Positions 1 to 11,667 are shown, numbered from the stretch's first letter. The stretch: 64,000 bases of DNA from Liopterus haemorrhoidalis (GCA_963971575.1 OZ020625.1:1860001-1924000), one strand, 5' to 3'. Made by a program: numbers and translations. Notes: generated from the letters alone by a model not told the origin.

Positions 1-534
1 AGGGGTAGAAATCTACAATGCTGGGCATATAATATTGTGTGGAGTCACTGAAAAAAACAGAGAGTTCATAAAGATTTATGCATTATGCCTAGAGACTTGT
101 GCATTACAAACCCACAAACAATAACAGGAATTTTCAAGATATGCGATAATAAATAGAAAATTGAAAATATTTTTTGTAGTCACTATCATTAAAATGTAAT
201 GAGCAAAGTTTGATATAAGGGGACTTTTTTTCCAATTTTTAAATTGTTTATCTAAACGTCGCGTCGATTCCTAACCTCTTGCTTTCCCAATTTTGTTTCG
301 AACCGTACGGTGTCTGATATTAGTGGAAACAAATGAAACGATATTTCCGGGTTTCTTCTTTTCAATGAATTGCACATAGGCACACAACAATATGTATTAT
401 ACATTTTTCAATGATTATAATAAAACTTTAAAAACAAACTTCATACAAAACCAATACACAAAACGAAATGTTATCTGATGTACACAAGTTCATGAAACGC
501 TCACCAGATGGTAGGGTGCTTAGCTGCAAATCCC
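1..534 (+). repeat. 812-bp TATA-flanked element, copy A (left part off window)
   Basis: This nearly identical repeat of 4644-5178 is also found inverted at 14412-14947. It ends in CCCTATA, the same terminus as the two full copies. No coding capacity is seen. The remaining ~280 bp of the element lie to the left of the window. Confidence 0.85.
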
Positions 535-538
535 TATA

Positions 539-1199
539 AGTTTAGAAAATTATGCACAATCCACAACAAACAGCGTATTAAATTTGGAGGTCTGAACGGT
601 TTCACGTCTTACCATGTGACAAACTTTCTGGTGACAGAAAGCCAATACCTTGGCCATTATCACTATTTTTATGTGTTTTATTTCATTTTAAAGTTCCATA
701 CCTCTAAAAACAAAACATCCATTATTACCAAGGAGTTTTAACCAATTTTACAGTGTTTCGAAATATTTAATAATAAACAATATATGTTCGATTTTAGCGG
801 TATGCGACCCAGTTCCGTTTCAGAATAGTTACAAATCTTAATGTATTTTTAGACGAAACGTAGTATATATAGATCTTAGTAGTGTACTTATACGGGTTCA
901 CAGGAAGTAATAAGCTGCATTATTTCAAATGGCTTTTTTTAGACAAAATTACTGATTTATCACGTTTGAAATAGAAACTTTTGTTTTCCTTTTTGGACAT
1001 TGTTAGTTGACTTTCTCCACAAGATTGGAGCAGCATACAAAATGAAGTTGAGGCGTATTAAGGGACACGTTAAGCCATGGGGTTCTTCCTCCAGGATTAA
1101 CAGCAGGGAGGAAGCCATCACACGCCTATAGGCCACTGTTGGACCCATGGACACCTCCTTCGAGGTGAAGAGTCCCCTATCTGTGAGACGTGGAAGGGA
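539..1199. other. Unassigned AT-rich DNA with a GC-richer patch
   Basis: No gene is supported here. Bases 645-735 resemble 38075-38160, a diverged dispersed repeat. Bases 1030-1190 are noticeably GC-richer than their surroundings but give no recognisable product in any frame. Confidence 0.4.
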
Positions 1200-2469
1200 C
1201 CAAGTCTACAAGTATGAAATGCGGATTTAAAAAAAAAAATAAGACATTAAACTTAAAAGAACGGTAAAAGTTTATTGATTCAAAGTGTGCTCCATTAGAA
1301 GTTATACATTTTTCACATCTTTCAGGCAATTTATGAATACCTCGCCAGTAGAACTCTTCCCCTTTCCCCGCAAACCATTCATCTAGCCATTCTTTCACAT
1401 TTTCATATGAACAAAAGTGCTGCTCGGCAAGTGCGTGACCCATCGATGCGAACAAGTGGTAATCTGAAGGGGCCAAGTCTGGTGAGTAAGCGGCATGGGG
1501 TAGCAATTCCCACTTGAGTGCCTCCAATGTGTTGCAAACTGCTTTTGCCTTATGTGATGGAACGTTTTCGAGAAAGATTACCTGCTGTCTTCTTTCGTAT
1601 TCTGGTCGTTTTATGAGCAGCGAATAGTTTAATTCAATTATTGTTGGTAGCGTTGGGTATTAACTGTTTCACCAGGTTTTAACAATTCATAATAGACCAC
1701 ACCCTTTTGGTCCCACCAAGTACAGAGCATTGTCTTTTTGTCAAAGCGATTCGGTCTTGCAGTTGATGTGGATGGTGAGCCTGGGTTCACCCATGATTTT
1801 TTGCGTTTGGGATTTTCAAAATAAATCCATTTTTCATCGCCAGTAATGATACGATGCAAAAAAGACTTTCTTTTGTATCGTGCAAGCAAAATTTCACAAG
1901 TGTTTTTGCGTTTTTCCATCTGCCTCTCATTCAATGCATTTGGAACCCATCTGCCGACTTTCTGGATCTTACCCATCTCTCGTAGGCGATTGGAAACAGC
2001 TTGTTGACTAACGCCTAACTGCTCTGCTAGTTGTTTTTGTGATTGACTATCGTCTTCCTGTAGCAATGTTTCCAATTTTGTATCTTCATATTTTTTTGGA
2101 GGTTTTTCATGTTCTTTATCTGTAAGATCAAAGTCACCACTTTTGACACGCCGAAACCATCGTTCACACGTATCTTGCGATGGAGCATATTCACCATAAG
2201 CTTCTCGAAGCAGTCGGTATGATTCAGCAGCAGTTTTTTTCAAATGAAAACAAAACAGTAGTACTGTCCGCGAATGCTCTTTATTTGGCACAAAATTTGA
2301 CATTTTTAACACAGTAAAACAAAACTATATGATCACTTTTCAAATTATAACCTATACGCATTTGACACTTAATGATAACAAAACGCCATATGTGTTGAAA
2401 CTTTGAACTATACACTCTGTTTGCGCGGCAACTTTGAAAAAAATCCGCATTTCATACTTGTAGACCTGG
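1200..2469 (-). mobile_element. mariner (mauritiana/Mos1-type), copy 1
   Basis: This 1270-bp element has inverted termini around CTACAAGTATGAAATGCGGA, the same as in the copy at 5874-7132. The right flank shows the TA target dinucleotide (2470-2471), while the left dinucleotide has mutated to GA. The length fits the ~1.3 kb norm of the family. It holds the dead transposase described separately. Confidence 0.93.
1279..2303 (-). pseudogene. mariner transposase, Mos1-like, inactivated
   Basis: This is a DD34D cut-and-paste transposase. The start ATG (complement of 2301-2303) is intact and is followed by FVPNKEHS, two helix-turn-helix regions, the [10 protein letters not shown] linker and the first catalytic aspartate in [12 protein letters not shown]. 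Decay is clear. A Gln codon in the QQQ stretch after RYQ is TAA. The second catalytic motif reads FLENVPSHK where the sister copy has FLHDNAPSHK, so the aspartate is gone and three bases are missing just upstream. The native stop has become TCA, so the frame runs on to about 1177. The third aspartate (LAPSDYHLF) is retained. Confidence 0.93.
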
Positions 2470-2863
2470 TATTTGGTGTCAGAAGATGACTTTGTCCCAT
2501 TTCTGTTGTTGCGTATTTGGAGGGTATATTAAGCACTTGGAAACATCTTTAATGTCTTTTATGACGTGTGTCGGTATTTTCCTTGACATTTGTGGTAAAT
2601 ACACAATTTTATAAATAAATATAGTTCTATATTTAATTTATAAATATTTACTACTAGTCACATTTATTTAGATGGTCTTAAAAGAACTGTAAATATTTTT
2701 TATTTGCATTTCTATTTATCTTATATCAAAATTATATTATCTAGTTGGTAGTACTGCAAATATGGCACGTGCCAGTTAGCAGTTGGCAACACTTGAAACA
2801 AAGGAGGAAAATTTAATAAATCATATTACTAAATTTGGGTTCATTAAATTTTTTTGCTGGCGA
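2470..2863. other. AT-rich spacer, nothing recognised
   Basis: No open frame, repeat partner in the window or RNA gene was seen between the mariner and the LINE fossil. Confidence 0.4.
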
Positions 2864-4362
2864 TCAAAAGGTTATTGCACAAGAAGCAGTCTTTGGTTTT
2901 ATATCGCGGATATTTAAATAAGAATAATATTTTATGTTTCCTCCTGACCTTCCTCTTTCTCCCTTCAAGTAGCTTGGTACCCCTATAGTTCTGACCTCCT
3001 TATATCTCCCTGCGCTCCTTGATTTGTCTATTCTGACTGTCCTTTCTTGCTCCCCCACTTCCTTATCCCTCCTCCACAACTCCTCAATCACGCTTATCCC
3101 GTATTTTCTTCTCCTTTCCACCTCTGTCGCATCCACTCCGCATCTCCAGTAATACTCCTTTCTCATCTCCCCCCATGCGTACCATCTTCCTTTCTGTTCC
3201 TCTCTGGCTCTTTCCTCCCAGCATTCCCTCATTATTTTTTTGTCTGTTTCTATTCTAACTTTCTCCTCGTACTTAATCGCCCTCCTTCCTGTACCCACTT
3301 TCATCTTATCCCTTTTCAGTTCCTCTCTTACAATATACCCTGGTATTGTTCTATCTACCCCTAAGATCCATCTCAAATACCTCTCCTGTACTCGTTCTAC
3401 CTTCTCCCATTCCTTCCATCCCCAAATTTCCACCCCATATAGCAGGATGTTTTTCACCACGGCGTCAAACAACCTCAATCTTCATCTAATATCGTCGCTA
3501 AACTTCCTCTCTTCTATACTCCACAGCTTTCCAATGACTATCCTTGAATTCTTTACTCTTTCCCTTATGTGTAGTTCAGCCCCATTGTTCCTCGTTAGTA
3601 CATAACCTAGGTATTTTATACTCTTCACCTCTTCTATTTCTCTGCCACCCCATTCCCATTTTATCTTCCTTCTTCATCCTCCTCCTTTACCGAATACCAT
3701 TACCTTAGTCTTATCCCTGTTTACTTCTAGTTTTTTCCTTTTGAAATATTTATCCGCCCTTTCAATCATTTTCTTAAGCTCCTGTTCCCCCTCTGCCATC
3801 AGTACAATATCGTCCGCGTACCCCAATGTCCACAACTTCATCTTCCCTACTACCACCCCCCATCTTGTCCCTTCCTCATAGTCCCTTCTAGATCCGCTAC
3901 ATACAAGTTGAACAAGGTCGGGCTCAGCGGACAACCATGTCTCACCCCCTTATTCACCCAAAAACTTTCCGACTTTTCCTCGCCTACCCTCACCTTACAG
4001 CTCGTCCCCTTGTATATTTCCTTTATCCTCATTATCAACTTCTTTCCTATCCCCTTCCTTTCCATTACCTTCCATAGCTCCTCCCTATCCAGCCTATCAA
4101 ACGCCGCTTTCAATCCACGAACGCCATATACGCTTTCCCTCTTTTTCTCTTTAACCTCTCCTCTGCTATGTGATTCACAGCGAATATTCCGTCAATCGCC
4201 CCTCTTCCCTTCCTGAATCCAAACTGCGTTTCCTCCAGTAAATCTTTCTTTTCCATCTCATCCACCAATCTTTCGTTCAGCACTTTCGCGTATACCTTGT
4301 ACGCTGAACTCATCAAGGTCACACCTCTATAATTACATGCCAACTCCGTATTTCCTCTCTTG
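2864..4362 (-). pseudogene. Non-LTR retrotransposon reverse transcriptase, degraded
   Basis: Read on the minus strand, this is a LINE-type reverse transcriptase broken by frameshifts. The order is: fingers region with NYRGVTL and FGFRKGRGAIDGI (about 4335-4160), motif A region FVD then AAFDRLDREELW (about 4110), GCPLSPTLFN (about 3940), the catalytic YADD box (about 3815), then a C-terminal segment with YGVEIWGW and YLRWILGVDRTIPGY (3478 downward). GC content and codon use differ from the surrounding AT-rich DNA. The 5' end is interrupted exactly by the 812-bp repeat. The coding thread resumes at 5183-5236. Confidence 0.88.
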
Positions 4363-4366
4363 TATA

Positions 4367-5178
4367 GGGGGAAAATTTTAAGATCGTAGCGCCACGCGGA
4401 TTTTTTTGAAACCATTCTAAATCAGATACCACTTGACATTTACTAGTAAATAATAGCGAAAATTGTATCAAAAAACGACAAAAAATAAATAATTGTTTGG
4501 GATTTTCTGATTTTGTGAAGTGACATTACTTGTAAACATCTAAAATACTATATTTTGTGATCTGGTTTTAAGTTATGGCTGTTTTCCATTGTCGATTATT
4601 TTAACTATATTGGGGGAAATAATAATTCCCGTGTTGTTTACCAAGGGGTAGAAATCTACAATGCTGGGCATATAATATTGTGTGGAGTCACTGAAAAAAA
4701 CAGAGAGTTCATAAAGATTTATGCATTATGCCTACAAACTTGTGCATTACAAACCCACACACAATAACAGGAATTTTCAAGATATGCGATAATAAATACA
4801 AAATTGAAAATATTTTTTGTAGTCACTATCATTAAAATGTAATGAGCAAACTTTGATATAAGGGCTCACTTTTTTCCAATTTTTAAATTGTTTATCTAAA
4901 CATCGCGTCGATTCCTAACCTCTTGCTTTACCAATTTTGTTTCGAACCATACGGTGTCTGATATTAGTGGAAACAAATGAAACGATATTTCCGGGTTTCT
5001 TCTTTTCAATGAATTGCACATAGGCACACAACAATATGTATTATAAATTTTTCAATGATTATAATAAAACTTTAAAAACAAACTTCATACAAAACCAGTA
5101 CACAAAACGAAATGTTATCTGATGTACACAAGTTCATGAAACGCTCACCAGATGGTAGGGTGCTTAGATGCAAATCCC
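4367..5178 (+). mobile_element. 812-bp element, copy B, inserted in LINE reverse transcriptase
   Basis: The element is flanked by TATA on both sides (4363-4366 and 5179-5182). Removing it with one TATA restores an unbroken frame across the LINE reading VIVPIYKRGN, so the boundaries and a 4-bp (or TA) target duplication are well supported. The termini read TATAGGGG and CCCTATA. It has no open frame, so it is a non-autonomous element of unassigned class. Related copies are at 1-534 and 14412-15224. Confidence 0.87.
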
Positions 5179-5182
5179 TATA

Positions 5183-5236
5183 TCGGTACAATCACCCCTT
5201 CCCTCCAGTCCTCCGGGTATCCCTCTCCTTTCCATG
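5183..5236 (-). pseudogene. LINE reverse transcriptase, N-terminal remnant beyond the insertion
   Basis: On the minus strand this reads WKGEGYPEDWREGVIVPI, the stretch expected just before PLYKRG in this reverse-transcriptase family. It joins in frame to the fragment ending at 4362 once copy B is removed. Confidence 0.8.
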
Positions 5237-5260
5237 ATACCAACCACGGTGGTTGGTATC
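5236..5260. repeat. 25-bp perfect inverted repeat
   Basis: Two 12-base arms, GATACCAACCAC and GTGGTTGGTATC, flank a single central G. It lies at the edge of the LINE remnant. Confidence 0.9.
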
Positions 5261-5873
5261 TTGGGCTTTTCGTAACGCCATCTCCAACACTAGGTTAAAC
5301 CTGAGAGAATAGCCCTGAATATGGGTTAAACCTAAGCACGGGAATTTTTTCTAATGACAGTTCCTGCCGTATCACTCCAGTAAGCAGATCATTTTATGTT
5401 CGATTAATCTGTTTAGTTGTCATGTGATGTATTAATCAATATTTTCAATCATTGTTTTAATCAGTCATATGACTCAAGTCCAGTTTCCACTCAAGGATGT
5501 TAATATTACATGATTCTAATTCGATTACGTCACCCCGTCAGCTGATTCATATAAATTTTGATATGATTTATCAAGTAACATAAAAATGTTTGTTGTTAAA
5601 ACAAATTAATACTTTTATGTTTATATACAAAGACTGATAACGTTATCTTGAGTGAAATTTTGCGCGTGTTTTGCATTATATTAAAGGGGAATATAATTTA
5701 TTATACACGATAATCCTTTGAGCTCATTTCTTTTTGGGTAATGATATACTTTTGAGCTTATTTACACACAAATCTGGGAATATTTGAAATAAAGTAGAGT
5801 GGATATCTTTTATAACGACATCTGATATATAGGTTTTAAGATATTAAGTCCCGGCCAGAAACATATCTTTTTA
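5261..5873. other. Unassigned AT-rich DNA
   Basis: A short repeated phrase, GGTTAAACCT, occurs near 5293 and 5325. Otherwise no gene or repeat is recognised. Confidence 0.4.
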
Positions 5874-7132
5874 CCAGGTCTACAAGTATGAAATGCGGAT
5901 TTTTTTCAAACTTGCCGCGCAAACTGAGTGTGTAGTTCAAAGATTCAACACATATGGCGTTTTGTTATCATTAAGTGTCAAATTCGTATAGGTTATAATT
6001 TGAAAAGTGATCATATAGTTTTGTTTTACTGTGTTAAAAATATCAAATTTTGTGCCAAATAAAGAGCATTCGCTGACAGTACTACTGTTTTGTTTTCATT
6101 TGAAAAAAACTGCTGCTGAATCATACCGACTGCTCCGAGAAGCTTATGGTGAATATGCTCCATCGCAAGATACGTGTGAACGATGGTTTCGGCGTTTCAA
6201 AAGTGGTGACTTTGATCTTACAGACAAAGAACATGGAAAACCTCCAAAAAAATATGAAGATACAAAATTGGAAACATTGCTACAGGAAGACGATAGTCAA
6301 TCACAAAAACAACTAGCAGAACAGTTAGGCGTTAGTCAACAAGCTGTTTCCAATCGCCTACGAGAGATGGGTAAGATCCAGAAAGTCGGCAGATGGGTTC
6401 CACATGCATTGAATGAGAGGCAGATGGAAAAACGCAAAAACACTTGTGAAATTTTGCTTGCACGATACAAAAGAAAGTCATTTTTGCATCGTATCATTAC
6501 TGGCGATGAAAAATGGATTTATTTTGAAAATCCCAAACTTAAAAAATCATGGATGAACCCAGGCTCACCATCCACATCAACTGCAAGACCGAATCGCATT
6601 GCCAAAAAGACAATGCTCTGTACTTGTTGGGACCAAAAGGGTGTGGTCTATTATGAATTGTTAAAACCTAGTGAAACAGTTAATACCCAACACTACCAAC
6701 AACAACTGATCGAATTGAACCATTCGCTGCTCATAAAACGACCAGAATACGAAAGAAGACAGCACAAGGTAATCTTTCTTCACGATAATGCTCCATCACA
6801 TAAGTCAAAAGCAGTTTGCAACACATTGGAGGCACTCAAGTGGGAATTGCTACCCCATGCCGCTTATTCACCAGACTTGTTCGCATCGATGGGTCACGCA
6901 CTTGCCGAGCAGCACTTTTGTTCATATGAAAATGTGAAAGAATGGCTAGATGAATGGTTTGCGGGGAAAGGGGAAGAGTTCTACTGGCGAGGTATTCACA
7001 AATTGCCTGAAAGATGGGAAAAATGTATAAGTTCTAATGGAGCATACTTTGAATAAATAAACTGTTACTGTTCTTTTGAGTTTAATGTGTTTTATTTAAA
7101 AAAAAATCCGCATTTCATACTTGTAGACCTGG
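5874..7132 (+). mobile_element. mariner (mauritiana/Mos1-type), copy 2
   Basis: This 1259-bp element has termini CCAGGTCTACAAGTATGAAA and its inverse, flanked by TA at 5872-5873 and 7133-7134. It is closely similar to copy 1 and in the opposite orientation. Confidence 0.95.
6040..7056 (+). pseudogene. mariner transposase, Mos1-like, near full length but dead
   Basis: The frame is open to the family's natural C-terminus (SNGAYFE, stop at 7054-7056), giving about 338 codons against roughly 345 for Mos1. The first ([10 protein letters not shown]) and second (FLHDNAPSH) catalytic aspartates are present. The third is not: relative to copy 1, 21 bases encoding APSDYHL are deleted in frame between TTG repeats, so the text reads YSPDLFASMG. 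The initiator ATG, seen in copy 1, is ATA here (6040-6042). Loss of both the start codon and the third metal ligand predicts no activity, despite the long open frame. Confidence 0.93.
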
Positions 7133-7298
7133 TATATGGTATTTATTTTGGTTTCCAACGAAGAATTATAATGTGATTGATTAGTGATGAAATTATCTCA
7201 ATTATTTAAATATTGTTTAAAAAAATTAAATGAAGGCTCTTATTCAAATAAGGAATAAAAATGATTAATTAAAAACTGTTGATTTTGATGTGGTTGTA

Positions 7299-8608
7299 CA
7301 AGGTGTCTCAAAAGAAATTTTATATTTAGTGGATCGATTAAAAAAAAAGTAAGCTGTATATAGAAAAAATGTTTATTAATTATTAAAATACACTTTTTGG
7401 GGATTTATTTCTTAAAAATAATATCGTATAAATGTAGACCCTCGCGTTCTCGGCACTCATTTAATCGAACAGTAAAATTACTTATGACGTCTCGGCAGGT
7501 GGACTCAGGGATGGCTGCCATTTCGTGACGGATATTTTATTTCAAATGCGCCAGTGAAGTCGGTTTATTGGCGTAAACTTTAGATTTAAGATAACCCCAT
7601 AGGAAAAAGTCCATAGGGGTTAAATCTGGACTGCGTGGAGGCCAATTTATGTCACCTCTCCGGGAGATCAATTTGCCTGAGAAAATTTCACGAACACGTG
7701 GCAGAGACATATTGGACGTGTGTGAAGTTGCTCCGTCCTGTTGGAACCATGTTCTTTGGTTATAGCCAGGAAAGTTTTGCAGTTCAGGTACCAAGAAGTT
7801 GTCTAACATCTCCACATAACGCTCTGAATTCACTGTAACTGCACGCCCCCTTTCGTCTTCAAAAAAGTAAGGGCCGATAATTCCTCGCGCCGACATCGCA
7901 GCCCATACGGACACTTTAGGCGAATGTAGGGGTTTCTGATGTTTGCGTTTCGGATTCGGTGCACTCCAGTAGCGGCAGTTCTGCTTATTTACGTGGCCAT
8001 TAAGATGAAAATGAGCTTCATCCGAAAACAAAATGTTGGTAAACGTTGAAAATCGCTCAATCACCTGATTTACGAAATTAAGCCTCTGACTGGCATCTTG
8101 AGGGCTTTAATTCTTGCACCAATTGAATTTTGTAGGGGTGCAGCTTTAGGTCTTTGTGCATAATGCGATGTAATGATGATCTATGCACATTTAAAGCACT
8201 TGCGCGCTTCCGAATTGAAAGGTTCGGGTCGTCACGAACAGACTGATTAACATTCTCCACGTTTTCTACCGTTCTTGATGACCTAGGTCGCCCGGATTTT
8301 GATTTATCCAGCGTTGTACCAGTCTCTTCAAACTTTTTAACCCAATGTCGAATGAGAGGAATGCTTGGCGCATCATTTAAGTGGCGAAAACCTCGAATAC
8401 TGCAGAATTTTCTACGCGCTACGGTCGCCGAATCACCGTTTTTGTAAAACTCTCGCACGCATAACGCGCGGTCTGCTCCCGAGAAACGCTCCATAGCGAC
8501 TGAATTCCTAAGAGCCAGGCTACCGATTGCCATAACCCCCGCGCCCCTCGGATACGTTGCGTTCACGCAGTAAGCTAAATAAATATAAAATTTCTTTTGA
8601 GACACCTT
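7299..8608 (-). mobile_element. Tc1/mariner DD41D transposon, copy 1
   Basis: This 1310-bp element has 30-bp inverted termini (7299-7328 and 8579-8608) starting CAAGGTGTCTCAAAAG and flanked by TA duplications (7297-7298, 8609-8610). It is inserted in an older repeat whose hairpin end is at 8656-8712. Confidence 0.94.
7405..8494 (-). pseudogene. DD41D transposase, one frameshift and one stop
   Basis: The proposed start is the ATG whose complement is 8492-8494 (MERFSGADRALCVREFY). An N-terminal helix-turn-helix region is followed by a GRPRSSRTVENV linker and a second DNA-binding segment (LSIRKRASALNVHRSSLHRIM). A one-base frameshift near 8090 (within PSRCQSEA) separates it from the catalytic half. 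That half carries FSDEAHFHLNG, WFQQDGATSHTS and [20 protein letters not shown]. Counting from the second aspartate to the aspartate of TPMD leaves 41 residues, the DD41D spacing of rosa/visitor-type elements. A TAA at 7534-7536 precedes about 43 further residues ending at 7405. Confidence 0.9.
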
Positions 8609-8655
8609 GTAGAAAAAATATACCTAGACATCCAGTATTATGCTGGCTTCTTACA

Positions 8656-8712
8656 CTTATTATATACCTACAAAACCCTGAAATGTACGAAAATTCACAC
8701 TTCACTTCAATT
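8656..8712 (-). repeat. Solo hairpin end of the 1-kb microsatellite element family
   Basis: It contains ACCTACAAAACCCTGAAATG followed by a diverged form of the GTGTGAAAATTCACAC hairpin, in the same order as at 14100-14145. The rest of that copy is not recognisable. Confidence 0.75.
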
Positions 8713-9372
8713 TTTGTGACTGTATGGTCATTCCTATCTACCATTATTTTTCATTCTAATAACTTATTCTACTGCAGGAACGTATCCATGTGGGGGTCAC
8801 TCCCCTACAATCTTTCGACCCTTTGACCTCTGACCCCTCCATATTTGTAGAAAATATTTTTAATATTTCCACTTTACATTTTAACTTGTTAGTGTTCTAT
8901 TTTAAAATCTCTATTTATTTTGATTTTGAATTTGGCACTCTATGTAAATATCTATCAGATATTTATATTCTAAAGTAAAAAAATGTGCAAATATGTTGGA
9001 ATTTATATTGAATATAATTAGGAGATCAAAAATAATTTAGAAAATTATATAATTTTGAATATTATTGACATTTATTTGGCATTGTATTTTAAGATATTAA
9101 CGCGTGCTTTTTGTACGCCCAAAAAATATAAACAAAGATAAATCCCCTAGCAATTATGTTCTATTTTAAACTAAATAAATAATTATAATTTATTGGATAA
9201 AAACGGATGTTAGATAAGATAAGCGCTATTACAAATAGTAATAAATTTAATTGTTAAATAAATAAATTTATTAAATAAATATTTGTTAAGTACGTAATAC
9301 AAAACAGTTTACCACACCTCTTTGTCTTTTTAATGGGCTTTATAACACGACTATATCGGATATTTTTACTTG
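8713..9372. other. AT-rich DNA, nothing recognised
   Basis: There are several AAATAAAT runs near 9240-9290. No gene is supported. Confidence 0.4.
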
Positions 9373-9720
9373 CCCGACCTTAATATATAAGGGGCAAGTA
9401 TTGTAATCGCGAAAATTTTCGATGTCGAGATTTTGACTGATGACCACGTTTCATGGTTCAGGGAAACCAAACAAACTATTTTCGAAGTGCCGTCCGTATG
9501 TGTGTGTGTGTCTGTGTGTATACACGATAACTCAAAAACGGTTTAACTTAAAGAGTTCGTTCTGGTACTAATTTGTGTAATTTGTGTAACAATATGACAT
9601 AATTTGATGTATTTTTGAAGATTTACATAAATATTTTAATTTTTTTAAAAAAATTTTTTTTTTTTTTAATTTATTTTTTTTAGCATTATTTTTTTTTTAT
9701 GGGAGGACAAGTCTAGCGGA
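9373..9720 (+). repeat. Dispersed repeat with TG microsatellite and poly-T
   Basis: A GACCTTAATATATAAGG palindromic block is followed by a TGTGTGTGTGTCTGTGTGTA tract (about 9497-9520) and poly-T runs. The layout resembles the two GACA/TCTG families elsewhere in the window, but the sequence differs. Only one copy is present, so its ends are uncertain. Confidence 0.45.
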
Positions 9721-9851
9721 GGTGTCCCTTCGCCACTGGTTTATATTATTAAGGGGGTTAAAATTGGGATTAATGGGCAGATAATCGGTAATCGGTCATA
9801 TCGACCATTTTGCCGATCGGTTTTGATGATCGGCCATTCTTATTTATATGA

Positions 9852-10490
9852 CGAGGGTTACTTTTATATTTTTACAAACGACCACTAGATGGCAATATTG
9901 AAATGTGCCATTACTATATTCGTAAAATTTTACATTTGTTATTGTGAAATCAGTGGCAGCTTATAAATTGACCGAGCAGTTTGTTGACAGTAAGCGTTAA
10001 AAAAAGTTTGTGAAAAAATGGATATTACTCGTGAAGGTTTTCGTTGGATTATTTACGATTTTAGTAAAGGCCTAACTCAACAACATTGTATAGATTCGCT
10101 TCGTTCAACTTTTGGTAATAAAGCACCATCAGAAAAGACTGTTTACAATTGGTTTGCAGAATTTCGTCGTGGTCGTGCGTCCGTTAGTGATGAATCTCGT
10201 GAAGGTCGACCAAAATATCATTGTGATTAAAAAAAAATATCGATGCTGTGTGCAAAATGATTGAAGAAGATCGGCATGTGACTTACCGTGAGATAGAGGC
10301 ATCCTTTGGCATATCGCAGACTGCAATACATTCGATTTTGCATGTACATTTAGCTGTGAAAAAGATCTGTTCCCGATGGATTCCGCATAATTTGACCGAA
10401 GCTCAAAAAAAGGCTCGTGTTGATTGGTGTAAGGAAATGCTAAAAAAATTTAACCTAGGCACTGCAAAATCCGTATACAACATTGTTAGG
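9852..10490 (+). pseudogene. mariner of a second subfamily, 5' part only
   Basis: It begins at the terminal CGAGGGTTAC after a TA-like context. Coding starts at 10018 ([10 protein letters not shown]), with APSEKTVYNWFAEFRRG and, after a frameshift at about 10228, a segment with EIEASFGISQTAIHSIL and WIPHNLTEAQ. Similarity stops at about 10490 just before the first catalytic aspartate is expected. Related 5' fragments lie at 26577-26898 and 30795-31045, and all three are truncated. Confidence 0.85.
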
Positions 10491-10584
10491 GTTTGTGCCA
10501 TACATGGAACATTATGATTCTACATTATGTTACAAAACAAAATTATTCCGTATTATTTTCTCGTGAATTGCTAGGTGTTCTTCA

Positions 10585-10860
10585 TTAGGGATTAAAAGCA
10601 GTTGCTCTCGAATTTTTGAAAGAAAAGGTCGTATCTTCTAGTTGTTCTTTCTCAATAAATTCAGAGTTATCGTTGAAGTGCAAATTCCGCTTGATATCCT
10701 CAAATCTATTGCAGCCCATTACTTGAGATACTGCAGGATCCATTACTGTGTATGTGGCATATATGAACATTCATGAAGTAACGTTCTGATTCAGTTTTAA
10801 AAGTAAAATAAAAAATAAAAATCGGAATATGCCATATATGGCACACTATGCGGTAAAGGG
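10585..10860 (-). pseudogene. piggyBac transposase fragment with terminal end
   Basis: The minus-strand text SQVMGCNRFEDIKRNLHF and HFNDNSE is typical of the piggyBac DDE_Tnp_1_7 domain. The right edge reads GGTAAAGGG followed by TTAA (10861-10864), the expected piggyBac terminus and target. The other end is missing. Confidence 0.78.
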
Positions 10861-10872
10861 TTAAAGAAAAAA

Positions 10873-11340
10873 ATCAGCTGTAGCCACCACAGGACCGACC
10901 GCCATCACAAAGTACTTGTTTAATTTATGCTGCTTTATCAAAAAATGTCTCAAATAAAAGTTATTAGCTATTGCTTTTATAGCAACTTTTGTTAAATAAA
11001 CTTTTTCGAAATATTTCTCTGTTGTAAAATATTCGCAAAAATCTTAAAACCGACACGAGTAAACTCCCATTTCTAGTTAACCGATTTTTACAAAAAAATC
11101 AACTCGTGCCATTGATGAAATATCAAGTTTCATAAAAATCCTTTTAGCCGAATTTGCTCTGCACGTGTACACAGACAGACAGACAGACGGACGGACAGAC
11201 AGACCGACAGACATCATGCTAAAAATAGTCAAAACGTTATGTAGGGACCTCAATTCGTGGAGATCCATCGAAATCTCGAAATGTCAAAATCGATATGATC
11301 ACAATACCTTCCTTATACCATATATGTTTGCGGTCGGTAA
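10873..11340 (+). mobile_element. GGCGGTCGGT family (family 2), copy 1
   Basis: The left end carries a hairpin of the CTGTGG-CCA-CCACAG type, followed by ACCGACCGCC. The right end has a GACA/GACG array (11171-11212), then about 120 bp of family-specific sequence ending in the inverse, GGCGGTCGGT-like. There is no coding frame. Other copies are at 21512, 31375, 32790, 34250, 34450, 34994 and 43163. Confidence 0.8.
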
Positions 11341-11667
11341 AAACGAAATCGCTAAATCCTGAAATATTGAACAATTCTTGGCGAAATTTCGGAAAAAAAT
11401 GTGGACAGCCACCTTCGGCGGACTTTATCTCATTTCTGAGGATTTTATGCGTTATTCTCACTAAAAACTCGAGATACGGTAAAAATCGTATATTCCAGAA
11501 TATTCAAAACTACCCCAAAGTGGTAGGGAAAATCAGAAAAAAAAAATATTCTGCGACCTTCGACGGCTTTCCTACTATACCTGAATAAGGGTTGCTCCCT
11601 CTAATTTTGAAAAACCTAGAAAGATGGAGGAATTATGTTTCATTTACCTAGTCTTTAAAAGCTAGTA
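11341..11667. other. Unassigned DNA
   Basis: No repeat partner or gene was recognised in this stretch. Confidence 0.35.

Noticed and set aside
508..741. 77-codon open frame at 508-741
   Set aside because: It starts inside the 812-bp repeat and continues into unrelated flanking DNA, so it has no conserved identity.
3047..3605. Plus-strand open frames over 3047-3605 and 15288-15560
   Set aside because: They are antisense shadows of the LINE reverse transcriptase, which reads sensibly only on the minus strand.
9852..10490. A CRISPR-like or prokaryotic origin for direct repeats in the window
   Set aside because: Repeats are tandem minisatellites or transposons, spliced eukaryotic genes are present, and no spacer-repeat pattern exists.
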